Part shown: positions 9,746-20,071 of the stretch, in pieces
Layout: the number at the start of each line of letters is the position of its first letter
How positions within the stretch are numbered: position 1 is the stretch's first letter
Origin: Branchiostoma floridae
Taxonomy: Eukaryota > Chordata > Leptocardii > Amphioxiformes > Branchiostomatidae
Assembly: GCF_000003815.2 (NCBI RefSeq)
Contig: NC_049995.1
Span: 17,829,152-17,862,973, forward strand
Length of the DNA: 33,822 bases
Reading direction: 5' to 3'
The notes under the pieces: model-generated
Seen by the model: only the letters and a program-made list of their open reading frames with translations
Databases searched by the model: none
What the model was told of the DNA's origin: nothing
Position numbers and translations under genes: made by a program

Positions 9746-9879
9746 CATAAGCAATTCGTAACTTCAGTAAATGCATCTTTTTTTCTTTTTTTTATAATCT
9801 GTACATATCTTCACAAAACCACCTTTCTCTCAGTGAATATTTCCACTCTATCTGATGAGAGCTATCTCCACATCTCATA

Positions 9880-9985
9880 GCGAACATTAGAATGGGCCCC
9901 CTTTTTAGAACATAATGTTTCGTGCTCATTTTGTTTATGTAATATTTCTGTCCGCCTACACATATCATGTCTCGTCCGTGCTGGA
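9880..9985 (-). repeat. Inverted partial copy of the 21437-21490 block
   Basis: GCCTACACATATCATGTCTC at about 9953 is the exact reverse complement of sequence at about 21437-21460, and flanking TTTGTTTAT and GTGCTC..TTTT also match. Its opposite orientation to the copies at 21 and 25 kb argues for a dispersed repeat. Confidence 0.55.
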
Positions 9986-10299
9986 CAAGTCTCAAGATCA
10001 GTCGTGCTGCTGAGTAGCAGCCGATTTTAGAAGGCTCGCCGTCGTAAGTACAAAATTCATTTATCCATGTTATACTGGTTTATTGAGCTGAACTCTTAGC
10101 AGCCAAGTTGCTTAATTGCGAGGTTCACAGTACAAATTCCTTACCAATATGCGATATTAGATAAGATATGGCAATCGAATACAGGTAAAAGACAGATTAA
10201 CTTCAAAAGAATGGGAACTTTATCACTGCATAACTTTAGGTTAATTACTCAAGAAACGCGTAGCATATCAGTATAGTTAAAGGAATGGTTAAAGTAAGA

Positions 10300-10540
10300 A
10301 TAACATGTCAGCTGAAACCTCAGGCAGCGCAACATTTACTTCTTGTCTTGATGTTGATTGTCTGGTATCAGAAGATGACTCGTGGCGCTGCTTCATCTAC
10401 ATAGAGATTAATCGTTTTTGTCTACAGGATGACGACATACAGCTTTATTTTCAGTGGGCGGCGAAACACAGACTGCGCAGTGCACATATTGGGTTCAAGT
10501 GTGAGGCGCTTGTGATAATCAACGCCCTCAATGATCAATG
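10300..10540. repeat. Block shared with 26930-27150
   Basis: AGAAGATGACT, GCTGCTTCATCTACAT, AGATTAAT, GTTTTTGTCT and TTTTCAGTGGG occur in the same order and spacing in both places. In this copy the minus-strand frame has several stops; in the other it stays open. It lies just upstream of the NHL gene's first exon. Confidence 0.65.
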
Positions 10541-10614
10541 AAGTAAATGTAAGAGACGTCGAGTAACGGGAAGGCTTGACACTTTGGAAAAAGACATAGT
10601 GCTGGGGCTGTCTG

Positions 10615-13600
10615 ATGTTAGAGTCAGATACCACATCCTTACATTACAACCGTGAAGTATCGTCAAGTCTTAGACCCATGGCTGAAAACTGCCACTCCGA
10701 CGTCATGCAAAATGTCGCAGAAGTCGCTCAAAAAGACCTCTTGAGAGAAAGTATTACAAAACCGGGTACAGACTCTATTCATCCTCTTGCCAAGCAACCA
10801 GACGGAGGTGTCGATTTCTACATCCCTGATGAACAACTGTCTACCAAGAGCGATACAACAGCTGAGAACAGACAAGATATCGCTATCAGCCCTGTGGACA
10901 CGCACGCTATTGCATACATATGCAAGAATGATAGTATTTACATGAAGAAAAGGTTGAAAAAGACGAAACTTGAACCCTTTCAGAAAACAAAAACGTCCAA
11001 CAGTAACCATGATAACGACGTGCACTTGGCAGGGTGTGGCTCGTTCAAGAACGATTTTGATTCGTTAGTTTTGAAGGGAAGTAATAGTCTCAACAACACC
11101 AGGGATCCAAACCCGATGTACACACAAAGCACCATGGATCATTCTCCTAATGACAGTAATCCTAACCCAAAGTACCTGCACAACACCGTGAATCCTCCAA
11201 ACGACGTTAACCCTAACCCTATGTACACACAAAGCACCATGGACCCTCCTCCTAACGACGTTAACCCTAATCCGATGTACCTGCCAAGCACCACGGATCC
11301 TTCTCCAAACGACCATAACCCTAATTCGATGCACATGCAAAGCACCACGAATCCTTCTCCAAACGACCTTGACCCTAACCCGATGTACATGCCATGCACC
11401 AAGTATTCAAACGTCAGCTCCGAGCCTACCGTGAAGTCATCTAACGGCGAAAACGACCCCTACACCCAGCCATCTGCTGACCCCTACACCCAGCCATCTG
11501 CTGACCCATACACCCAGCCATCTGCTGACCCCTACACCCAGCCATCTGCTGAAGGACGCAGGCAAGATGATGAGGATGAAGTTACCTGTATGTCGACTAA
11601 CAACGACGACAATCCTTGCCTTCAGCCGTATGCTGTTGCACGTCAGCAAGATGATGAAGAGGAAAGTATCGTTGAGACAGCAAACAATGAGGACAATCCC
11701 TGCATCCAACCATATGCAGTTGCACACACAAACAATGAGGACCAACAATGCATCCAACCATATGCAGTTGCATACCAGGAAGATGACTGTGTCCGGGCAG
11801 CCGACTGTGGGCCAGCGGCTTCAAATATCATCGACAACGATGTCTTGACCAACCCATCGAGCAATGACGGAAATCCCCCTGATCATGTCAGTGAGGAAAG
11901 GCAACATGTCCCGAATGCGCTTCATCCAAATCCGATGAACGTTCCAAACGTTCAACATCCTGCAGCTTGCGGTAAGATACGTCATACTCTATGTTTCTTT
12001 GTATTTGATAACAATGATCATAACAGTCTGTGCCAACTCGCCATCTCCATTAAAATGGAGACGTTTTAAACGTGCAATGTTTTTACTGTGTGGCAGGTTG
12101 AACATTCACAGGTACCAGTTATGCGAATTAGGACCGTTAATGTGAACATGCCATAATTCCTTGGTAAATGATAGTTTCATTTCATACATGTCGACATGTT
12201 TAACTTAGTTAAAGGTGTACATAACCATGCATAGATTATGATATAAATGTGATAGCATTTTATGTAAAGTGGAATTCTACCAAAGAAACAGACTTTCAGA
12301 TGTACAATGCATTCAATATCCAACCATGATTTGAAATAGAGCAAAGATGATACAGCCATATTTGCATACTTTATAAGATAAGTAACAAGAAATTTACCAA
12401 AACTCTGAATATTTCATGGAGGTATGAGGTCCACGAACTCTTAATTGAAGGGAAGAACTTGGCTTATACTTAAGCTGATGAGTTATGAAAAGGAAAATAT
12501 TGAGGTTTTTATGTTCATTACTGAGTCTGAGGTTTTCGACAAAATTATGATGGATTTTGCATAAAAATGAATGGAACATGTTTGGATTTAGAAATATCAC
12601 GATGAATAATCATTCTATAACGGAAAATTGCTATCAAATTAACTATTATTCTACATAAATGCAAGAACTTAATGAGGACTATGCCTCCCTGTGAAACATG
12701 TACAGATAGTATGTACATTTCACACAGACAGGCTTTTTGTGAAATTAAGTCCTAATTAGTTCTTGCCAACTTCTGGATAGAAATGTATGTCAGTTCTGTT
12801 TAAGTACAGATATTTTCCCTCTTAACACTATGCCCAATCGATTTTCTTTCAATTGTATTGCTATAAGGCCACACTGACTAATTTCTGGATGACATCCGCG
12901 CGAACTTATTTTCGCCTGTTCTAAAAAGCTATAGCCACACTACCCCATATCAGTCAGAATTTCATGCTTACCAGAGGACCTGCTCTCCATGGTAACAAGA
13001 ATGGCAATATAAACATGATTGACATGACAACGATTATCTCTGACAGTCTGGAGGTGAACATTAGACAAACCAAGCCTGAAAAAGAATAGTCTGGATGTTT
13101 AGTTCTTCTTGGTTTAGCAGCACTTTTTAATCTTGTTGGATTTTTCTTTTTTTACCCGCGCGCATTAGTTTTGGAGTATCCAGAGGATGTCTTCCATAAA
13201 ATAAAGTAGGTGTGGCCTAATGTGCACTTTTTCAGAATGTCTGCTGTTGTGCTCAGTTATGTCAGTTACACCTTGAGTGTAGTGCCATATTGTCATCGTC
13301 TGTCCGAAAGACAAAAATAATAAGAAAAGTTAAGGATGGCAGAAAACTTCATCCCAGTGTGTTGGTATGAACTTGGACATCAACTTGAACCCTTGTGGCG
13401 CCATCGCACTGATGCCATAAGTTCCGGAGCTTATCAGGGCAACGCTGGATAAAGATGACCAAAAAAGATACATAAAGTAGTTAGTGTACAAAGTGGACAA
13501 AAATTATTGTTTTAATGTATCTCAGAGCTACTATTGGTTTTATCATTCTTGCAGAAAATCATGAATGTCTGCCGGTGTGCTCAGTTATATCAGTCCTTGT

Positions 13601-16600
13601 GTTGAGCACTGTCGGCGGAGTCCTTTTCGGGTTATTTTTCAAACCACTTGCGGTAAGCTTCTGTGTTCTTCCCTTTTCTCTTTGTAGATTGTTTGACCAT
13701 CACTTCTTAAGTTTTTTACTCATTTGAACAGTTAAAGAGTTTAGATAGTTCATTAAGATGATCTTATGTTATATAATCCAATACCAACAGCCGAAGGTGA
13801 CTGCGGATACTACATTTACCTCTGGTCCGACTGGATGCTGCAGTTCTGTCCCCACACCGCCGGTAGTCTCCACCAGCGCACAGCGCGAAGGTAAGCTACA
13901 CGAAAGTCTTTATTTATGATAAACGTACAAAATCTTCCATCGTAAAATCCCCAACTTCACACGAGTGTCATGATGCGTGGTGAAATCGGTCAGGTACTGT
14001 AAACGCAGAAATTTTCGCGGTGGATTAATGTTCGCGTTTTTCGCTGTGGTCGCTTCACCGCGAACTTAAAATCACCGCGAACATTTTTCCATGGCAATAA
14101 GAGATTGCAGTGCATGGTGCTACCGCGAACTTAAATGCACCGCGAAAAGTCCTCTTTCCCACTACCGCGAAATTATATCCCCGCGAACTTAAATGCATTC
14201 ACAGTATTTGGCCCAAACCCCAGAGGTCCCCGGTTCAAAACCGCTGATGTGCCCTTGGGAGGAAAAGCGCTAGACACGACTTATACTTACTTCACTCATG
14301 TGGAAATTAGTACCAAGCTTCGGTTAGGGCCGTCCCTCGGATAGGACGTTAAATGTAGGTCCCGTGTGTAGAAGAGCCACACCTCAAGCACATCAAAGAA
14401 ACCACTGCACTTGTCGAAAAGAAAGAAAAAAGGTGACCTTCCCGGTGTGGGTCGATCGAACATTACAGACATGTTGACATCTTGAAAAGGTGATAGTCAC
14501 CTGTTATGTCAATCCTTCCAAAAATGTGGTAAAACTTAATAAATGAATAAATTAATAAAATGATGTTTAAGGCAGAGAGTTGAGAGTGAATGTTTTAAAT
14601 GTCACTATCGCTGGCATGATTCTAACATCTAACGCTCACAGCGTGGAAGTAACGATAGGACAAAACTTCATCTGGGTGGAGTCGTATGGTGGTTTCAAAA
14701 TGGACATTATCTATGTGTCATTAGACAATGTCAAGACACTGGACTATTGGACTGGATATCATTTCTAGCTCTATGCACGTGACCTTTGGCACACAGCGCA
14801 CGTCAAAATTACGTGAATGTCATTTGCTGTAGTTATATATTGTTGATGAATGGAAGAACTTTATTGCACGACAATTGTACAAGATACAATGTATGGCAAC
14901 AACTATTACACAAAGTACAAATTAGAGGTATAAAGCTTAACAACAGTTAACATAACAATAAGGGCTAACATAAATCTTTGGTATAGTATTACAATGGGGT
15001 AGGCTAATCATTAGTTACTGTAATAGTATTCTTTCTAATACCAGAGCAGTCCTTGATATATTTGCCTATTTTTGCATTATGGTAGTTCTGACATTTAAAG
15101 ATTTATACAAATCTGTTTGTAGCATCAAGTATCTTGAAATCTGTTGTACTTGATTCTAGAAACATGAATACTTCATTACGTAAACTAGCGTATCTAGAAC
15201 ATTCCTTTATAAAGTGAAATTCATCTTCAATGTGTTTTGGGCAGAATGGACAGAACCTTTTGTAAGGGGCTATATTGTATATGTTTCATATCGTTGTGTA
15301 CCCAGGGTACATGAAAAACATCGATCAAATTCATGGTAAATTCAATACGCTGAAACTTTAAGGCACTTGTCTATGTCTCACGTCCGTGAGGTCACTTGTC
15401 CATATCACTGCGATGAAGACGACGAATAAACTTACAAAAACATCCATCGTCAAATCCATAACGTTTCATAATATGAAAGGTTGAGTATTGAAGGTGGTGC
15501 AATGTCCAAGTGAGTAGAGTATTAAACTTCACAGGTAGGCCGTGAGTTCGATCCCCAACCAAGACATACCTTGAAATTGGTACATGCTGCTTTCTCTGCT
15601 TAGCACTAACTTTTTTTCTACTGAAAGTAAGTGTTCTAAAGTTCACTATCCATTGCAGAGATATACCTACAGTCTACAGTGCCTGTAGATGCTACCTTTA
15701 CCCCTGGATCCACGCCACTGGCAGTTTCCCATAGCTCACAGCCCAAAGGTAAGGCTGGTTTGCGTAACTGGTAGCGCTTGGGGCTCGGAACCTGGAGGTC
15801 CTTATTAATTAGTTCGATTCCCGCTGTTCCCCCGATGTTGTGCCCTTAGGAAGTACACTTTACACGACCTTCCTCACTCCACACAGGTGTAAAAAATAGT
15901 ACCTGACTTTGGTTGGGAGGTAAAGACTACCTTTACCTTCTGTCCGTACTTTGTATGTGCCACATTTAAAACAAGTTACTCAACTTGAGTGCAGTGCCAT
16001 ATTGCCCTCGTCTGTCCGAAAGACAAAAATAAGAAGAAAAGTTAAGGCTGGCAGAAAACTTCTTCCCGGTGTGTTAGTATGAACTTGGACATCAACTTGG
16101 ACATCTATGGCATGAGACGCCATAGCACTGACGTCATAGGTTCCAAAACTTCATCAGGGCAACCCTGGATAAATATGACCAAAAAAAAAAGATACATAAA
16201 GCAGGTAGTAGAGTTTATTACATATTATCAAGTAGACAAAATAATTATTTTCATGTATCACGCCGCTATTATTGGTTTTATTACTTCTTGCAGAAAATCG
16301 TGAAGAAAAGGTTGAGAAGATAACCTTTGGTGGGGAAGGTGAAGAACCTGGAAAATTCAAAACTAACTACGGAGTGGCTGTATCTGCTGAGAATGAGATA
16401 TTTGTGACTGATAAGTTCAACAAACGGATCCAGGTCTTTAGTATGGATGGGGCCTATCTCCGCCTCTTCCCAACGGTACTGAAGAGTGACCATTCGAAGA
16501 GCATTTACCCTGTCAGTGTTGCTATTGACGTGGAGCCGGGTTATCTGTGGGTAACGGGAAGTACAGTCAGTCATTCGGACGCTCGTGTCGTACGGTACAG

Positions 16601-17090
16601 GAAGGACGGTCAGGCCAACCAGGAGTTTGGCAACAACCGCATGACTTATCATGGTCGTTGTGATTCTGGCATGAGGATGGCCATTGGCATCTACAAAGTT
16701 ATATTGGGAGAAGGAGATACTGTGATGTTGTTCCAACCAGATGGCTTTCAATGTTTTTCAAAAGTGCTACAGAAAATGAATAAGGATATTCACGCCCTCT
16801 TTGTGTGCGGTTATGGACTTAAAGGCAATCTATTAGAATTCGTGGAAGTATGCTCTAAGTGGGGAGACGTCCCCCGAGGTATTCTCAAAGACCCCTCGGG
16901 TAACATCATCTTGGCGGATACGGCCCAAAACCGTGTAGTCATGTACACAAGTGGTGGGGAGTTTGTCCGTACTGTGGTGAACATTAGTGACCCATGGGGT
17001 ATCGCTATGGGTCCGGAAGGGCACTTGGTGGTGGCTAGCGTGCATGACTCCACTGTCACTGTCTTTCCGCGCCACGTGGTATATCCTTGA
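10615..17090 (+). CDS. Type II membrane protein with repetitive Tyr-rich tail and NHL-repeat ectodomain
   Basis: Five exons in phase: 10615(or 10622)-11971, 13555-13652, 13791-13890, 15659-15748 and 16294-17090. From ATG 10615 they give 813 residues. Order: a hydrophilic N-terminal region of about 450 residues with 18-residue PNPMY repeats, four DPYTQPSA repeats and three QPYAVA repeats; one hydrophobic helix (VCSVISVLVLSTVGGVLFGL, about residues 460-481); two Thr/Ser/Pro spacers; and a C-terminal domain of about 265 residues with NHL-like units (GVAVSAENEIFVTDKFNKRI, GNIILADTAQNRVVMYTSGG, GIAMGPEGHLVVAS). With no signal peptide, the helix is probably a signal anchor, which places the NHL propeller outside. 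NHL domains bind protein, RNA or glycan; the ligand here is unknown. The start is uncertain: a possible acceptor at 10620-10621 would join an upstream exon of phase 1. Confidence 0.82.
10622..11971 (+). CDS. Exon 1 (or 2), NHL membrane gene: cytoplasmic repeat region
   Basis: One long open stretch ending at donor GCG|GTAAGA, phase 1. It is rich in Asn, Pro, Asp and Tyr, and probably disordered. Tandem units: DPNPMYTQSTMDHSPNDS-like (six, about 11104-11406), DPYTQPSA (four exact 24-bp units, 11455-11550) and EDNPCIQPYAVA-like (three, about 11605-11775). Many tyrosines sit in constant contexts, which suggests phosphorylation sites. A possible in-frame start is ATG 10615, upstream of the acceptor-like TTAG at 10618-10621; ATG 10678 is the next in-frame Met. 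Confidence 0.82.
11104..11406 (+). repeat. 54-bp coding repeat (PNPMY units)
   Basis: Six units of about 18 codons, each with the pattern NPNPMY(x)QSTxDPSPND. The central Tyr changes to His in one unit and the Met to Lys in another. Length is a multiple of three, so the frame is preserved. Confidence 0.85.
11455..11550 (+). repeat. 24-bp coding repeat, four copies of DPYTQPSA
   Basis: GACCCCTACACCCAGCCATC(TGCT) is repeated four times, with one substitution (CCC to CCA) in the third unit. Near-identity indicates a recent expansion. Confidence 0.9.
12661..12766. mobile_element. Foldback MITE
   Basis: GCAAGAACTTAATGAGGACT at the left pairs with AGTCCTAATTAGTTCTTGC at the right, and CCTGTGAAACATGTAC pairs with GTACATTTCACACAGACAGG further in, so almost the whole 106 bp folds. 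Confidence 0.75.
12866..13218. mobile_element. MITE with AGGCCACAC ends
   Basis: AGGCCACACTGACTAATTT at the left is the imperfect inverse of ATAAAGTAGGTGTGGCCT at the right. The same ends occur on the short element at 31091-31208, so they form a family. Confidence 0.65.
13237..13290 (+). pseudogene. Relic resembling the transmembrane exon
   Basis: AATGTCTGCTGTTGTGCTCA and GTTATGTCAGT, with diverged flanks, match the transmembrane exon (AATGTCTGCCGGTGTGCTCA, GTTATATCAGT) about 325 bp downstream. No functional frame remains. Confidence 0.55.
13555..13652 (+). CDS. Transmembrane exon, NHL membrane gene
   Basis: The acceptor CATTCTTGCAG and donor GCG|GTAAGC bound 98 bp, phase 1 to 0. It encodes ENHECLPVCSVISVLVLSTV followed by GGVLFGLFFKPLA, one uncharged helix of about 22 residues with a Lys on its C-terminal side. 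Confidence 0.82.
13791..13890 (+). CDS. Spacer exon a, NHL membrane gene
   Basis: The acceptor ATACCAACAG and donor GTAAGC bound 100 bp, phase 0 to 1. It encodes a Thr/Ser/Pro-rich stalk (VTADTTFTSGPTGCC, VPTPPVVSTSAQRE). It resembles the next exon (VPVDATFTPGSTPLAVSHSS), so the two look duplicated. Confidence 0.72.
13995..14206. mobile_element. 212-bp CGCGAA-rich MITE
   Basis: The ends TACTGTAAACGC and GCATTCACAGTA are inverted, with internal repeats of CCGCGAA and TTCGCGG. It has the same length and order as the copy at 31302-31513, allowing many substitutions. Confidence 0.82.
14207..14510 (+). mobile_element. SINE, second family
   Basis: A B-box-like GGTTCAAAACC at about 14231 is followed by a body including TGCCCTTGGGAGGAAAAGCG and AGAGCCACACCTCAAGCAC. 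It starts at the end of the MITE and lacks most of its tRNA-like head. It shares the (G/C)TGCCCTT(A/G)GGA region with the element at 15752. Confidence 0.6.
14851..15280 (-). mobile_element. 5'-truncated LINE 3' fragment
   Basis: The minus strand encodes KRFCPFCPKHIEDEFHFIKE then CSRYASLRNEVFMF, the same terminal CCHC-like region as the fragments at 1.3-1.8 and 2.4-3.4 kb. The 3' end is near GTGCAATAAAGTTCTTCCA (complement of about 14850-14868). It is antisense to the NHL gene, in the intron between the spacer exons. Confidence 0.78.
15497..15615 (+). mobile_element. tRNA-derived SINE, same family as 5224-5450
   Basis: It carries B box GTTCGATCC at 15546-15554 and the body TGGTACATGCTGCTTTCTCT then GCTTAGCAC. 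It ends about 45 bp before the next exon. Confidence 0.7.
15659..15748 (+). CDS. Spacer exon b, NHL membrane gene
   Basis: The acceptor CTATCCATTGCAG and donor GTAAGG bound 90 bp, phase 1 to 1. It encodes EIYLQSTVPVDATFTPGSTP then LAVSHSSQPK, a stalk-like segment similar to exon 13791-13890. Confidence 0.72.
15752..15940 (+). mobile_element. tRNA-derived SINE, second family
   Basis: It begins GGCTGGTTTGCGTAACTGGT (A-box side) and has B box GTTCGATTC at 15822-15830, followed by TGTGCCCTTAGGAAG, ACACGACCTTCCTCACTCC and GTACCTGACTTTGGTTGGG. It starts three bases inside the intron, almost on the donor site. Confidence 0.72.
15976..16293 (+). repeat. Duplicated intron end (copy of 13265-13554)
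   Basis: Shared blocks include AGTGCCATATTG, TCGTCTGTCCGAAAGACAAA, AAGTTAAGG.TGGCAGAAAAC, GTATGAACTTGGACATCAAC, ATGACCAAAAAA, AGATACATAAAG and the acceptor ATTGGTTTTAT..TTCTTGCAG. The copies precede the transmembrane exon and the NHL exon respectively. Confidence 0.82.
16294..17090 (+). CDS. NHL-repeat exon (last exon), NHL membrane gene
   Basis: The acceptor ATTACTTCTTGCAG is followed by 265 codons including TGA at 17088-17090. It encodes ENREEKVEKITFGGEGEEPG and then NHL-like blades around NYGVAVSAENEIFVTDKF (blade with D-K-F-N-K-R-I-Q-V-F), YPVSVAIDVEPGYLWV, DTVMLFQPDGF, RGILKDPSGNIILADTAQNR and PWGIAMGPEGHLVVAS. About six blades are expected for a full propeller; four are clear and the middle ones are diverged. 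A paralogous exon is at 22240-22828. Confidence 0.88.
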
Positions 17091-17204
17091 TGTTCTCCAG
17101 TATGCGAGAAAGCGCTCTGCCACAATCCAGGCACATAGTAGCTCCTGACACTCCTTTCTGTTATTCATGTAAGACATTTTCATACTAGTTCTACCCGAGA
17201 GACA

Positions 17205-18720
17205 GGTAGAGGTAGAGGTTTGACTGTATATCAACGACCAGGCGGTCCTTATGTAGAGGTGGTCATCAGTACAGGTTTGATGGTGTATCAATGGCCAGGT
17301 GGTCCTTACGTAGAGGTGGTCACATGTACAGTTTTGATTGTGTGTATCAATGGCTAGGTGGTCCTTATGTAGAGGTGGTCACTAGTACAAGTTGGACGGT
17401 ATATCAATGGACACTGTTGTGGTGGTCACTAGTACAGGTCGGACTGCATATCAATGGTGGTCCTGATGTAGAGGTGGTCTCTAGTACATGTTTATTATGA
17501 CTGTATATTAATGGTCATGTGGTCCCTATGTAGAGGCGGTCACTAATACAGGTCTGATTCTATATTATTGGTCAGGGTGTCCTTATGTAGAGGTGGTCTC
17601 TAGAACAGGTTTGACTGTATATCAATGGCATGGTGGTCCTTATGTAGAGGTGATCACTAGTATAGGTTTGATGGTATATTCTTAGCCAGGTGGTCCTTAT
17701 GTAGAGGTGGTTATTGGTACAGGTTTGGCTGTATATCAATGGGCAGGTGGTCATTATACAGAGGTGGTCACTAGTACAGGTTTGACTGTATATCAATGGC
17801 CAGGTGGTCATTATACAGAGGTGGTCACTAGTACAGGTTTGACTGTATATCAATGGCCAGGTGGTCATTATACAGAGGTGGTCACTAGTACAGGTTTGAC
17901 TGTATATCAATGTATGGATTTGATTGCATATATCAATGGCCAGGTGGTCTTTATGTAGAGGTGCTCACTAGTACATATTTTGACTCTATATCAATGGTCA
18001 CGTGGTCTTTACATATAAGTGATCAATAGTACAGATTTAACTGCATAACAATAGCCAGGTGGTCCTAATGTAGAGGTGGTCATCGGTACAGGCTTTCTTG
18101 TATATATCAATGGCCAGGTGGTCCTCATGTAGAGGTGGTCACTAGTACAGGTTTGACTGTATATCAATGGCCAAGTGGTCCTTATGTAGAGGTGGTCCCT
18201 TGTTCAGGTTTGACTGTATATCAGTGGCCAGGTGGTCCTTATGTAGAGGTGGTCACTAATACAGGTTTGACTGTATATCAATGGCCAAGTGGTCCTTATG
18301 TAGACGTGGTCACTTGTACAGGTTGGACTGTATATCAATGGCCAGGTGGACCTTATGTAGAGGTGGTTACTAGTACAGGTTTGACTGTATATCAATGGCC
18401 AGGTGATCCTTATGTAGAGGTGGTCCCTTGTTCAGGTTTGACTGTATATCAATGGCCATGTGGTCCTTACGTAGAGGTGGTCCCTTGTTCAGGTTTGACT
18501 GTATATAAATGGCCAGGTGGGCCTTATGTGAGGTGGTCACTAGTACAGGTTTGACTGTATATAAATAGGTGGTCTTTATGTAGAGGTGGTCACTAGTACA
18601 GGTTTGTATGAATATCAATAGCCAGGTGGCCCTTATATAGAGGTGGTCACTAGTACAGGTTTGACTGAATATCAATGGCCAGGTGGTCCTTATGTAGACG
18701 TGGTCACTTGTACAGGTTGG
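17205..18720. repeat. 57-bp minisatellite, block 1
   Basis: The consensus unit is about ACTAGTACAGGTTTGACTGT, then ATATCAATGGCCAGGTGGTC, then CTTATGTAGAGGTGGTC (57 bp). It starts about 115 bp after the NHL stop codon. Because 57 is 19 codons, long open frames exist on both strands (plus TSTGLTVYQWPGGPYVEVV, minus TCTSDHLYIRTTWPLIYSQ), but they have no start, splice or composition support as genes. Confidence 0.93.
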
Positions 18721-20071
18721 ACAGATTCAGATTCAGATTCAGCTTTATTCCTGGATGACTTGGCATGTATGTACACATGAAATACGTCATCAGTCACAGA
18801 ATCAACTTTAAAACATTAATGCATTTACAACATTNNNNNNNNNNNNNNNNNNNNNNNNNNNNNNNNNNNNNNNNNNNNNNNNNNNNNNNNNNNNNNNNNN
18901 NNNNNNNNNNNNNNNNNNNNNNNNNNNNNNNNNNAACATTCTTTACCGATCATCTAGCACTTTCGTACAGCAATCTTACAGAGCGGGGTGCAAATGACAT
19001 CTCATGTCGCTTCGTTTTACTTCTAGATGCCCTATATCGGGCTTCCCGACGAAGACTGTACGAACTGTCCTGAGGTGAAGTAAAGAACTCCCTCAGCGGA
19101 GAGCTACTGTCCCGCAGTATGTCTTGTAGAGTCTTCAGCGTCGCTGCGTCCCGTCTGTCTGATAGTGAGGGCAGAGAGTCAGATGGGATACCAATGATTC
19201 TAAGACAGCGCCTCTGCATGGCTTCTAGCTTGTCTGACAGGTGTTTCGGCAGTCCTCCCCACACCGGACTGGCATACTCCAGTAAGGGGCGTATGAAAGT
19301 TAGGTAAATCTGGAGCAAGACATCAGTAGGGAGACCAGCCTTCTTTGCAGCTGCAAGGTAATACACACGTGGACGGGACTTCGTCAACATGAAATGAACG
19401 TGTTCATCCCAGGTAAGGTTGGCAGTGATGTGTACTCCAAGTAGTTTGAAAGACGTAGTCCTCTGAATCACATGTCCGGATATTGTGGGATGAGGAGGAA
19501 CAGGAATGTTTACCTCCTTCCTTGCGCTGATAACCATGTCCATTGTCTTTTTCCCGTTTACCTTGAGAGAGTAGTCCTCCCCCCATTCAACAATGGAGTC
19601 AAGTGCCTTCTGCGTTTGACCAGGAAGTGACGCCATTAGCATTTCAGAGGTTGTCAGATCGTCCGCATATTTGACAGGAACAATGGGCCTTGGCATCCTT
19701 GCATCCAAGGTATTTATACAGATGACGAAAAGTGTTGGTGATAGAATACCACCCTGTGGAACACCCGCGAGGACGTCGTGGGACTTAGATACACAGGGAC
19801 CCCACTTTACCTTCTGTGTACGTCCTTCCAGATAGCTGCTGATGCTCATCCATAAGGACCGCCTGATACCTATGTCGGCTAGGCACATGAGCAGTTGACT
19901 ATGACTGATGGTATCAAATGCACGGGAAAAATCAACGAACACAGCATGAACGTCCAACTTCGGGTTACTGTTTAACGCTTCGTGCCACGTTTGGAGGATG
20001 TGTATCAACGCAGTAACCGTAGATCTCCTTGACAGGAAGCCATGTTGAGACGGTGCGAGGCTACTGGCCAA
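18721..20071 (-). mobile_element. 5'-truncated LINE encoding reverse transcriptase, inserted in the minisatellite
   Basis: The minus-strand ORF (20071 down to 18950, about 373 residues, no natural start) has reverse-transcriptase motifs in order: FVDFSRAFDTISH (residue about 45, catalytic Asp), GVPQGGILSPTLF (about 103) and KYADDLT (about 134, the YADD box). These are followed by a thumb-like region with LLGVHITANLTWDEHV and YASPVWGGLP. The endonuclease half is missing. The 3' end carries a (GAATCT)n tail at 18721-18742, as in CR1/L2-like elements. A 100-N gap interrupts the 3' region. Confidence 0.88.
18835..18934. other. Assembly gap (100 N)
   Basis: A run of exactly 100 N inside the 3' part of the LINE. 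Confidence 0.99.

Larger units (their letters stand above)
11972..13554 (+). other. Intron of NHL gene with two TIR elements
   Basis: The intron is AT-rich. It holds a foldback element (12661-12766), a longer TIR element (12866-13218) and, near its 3' end, a relic resembling the transmembrane exon (13237-13290). No other coding signal was seen. Confidence 0.7.

Noticed and set aside
11437-11864. Minus-strand ORFs opposite the NHL gene tail
   Set aside because: They are shadows of the coding repeats, whose units are multiples of three.
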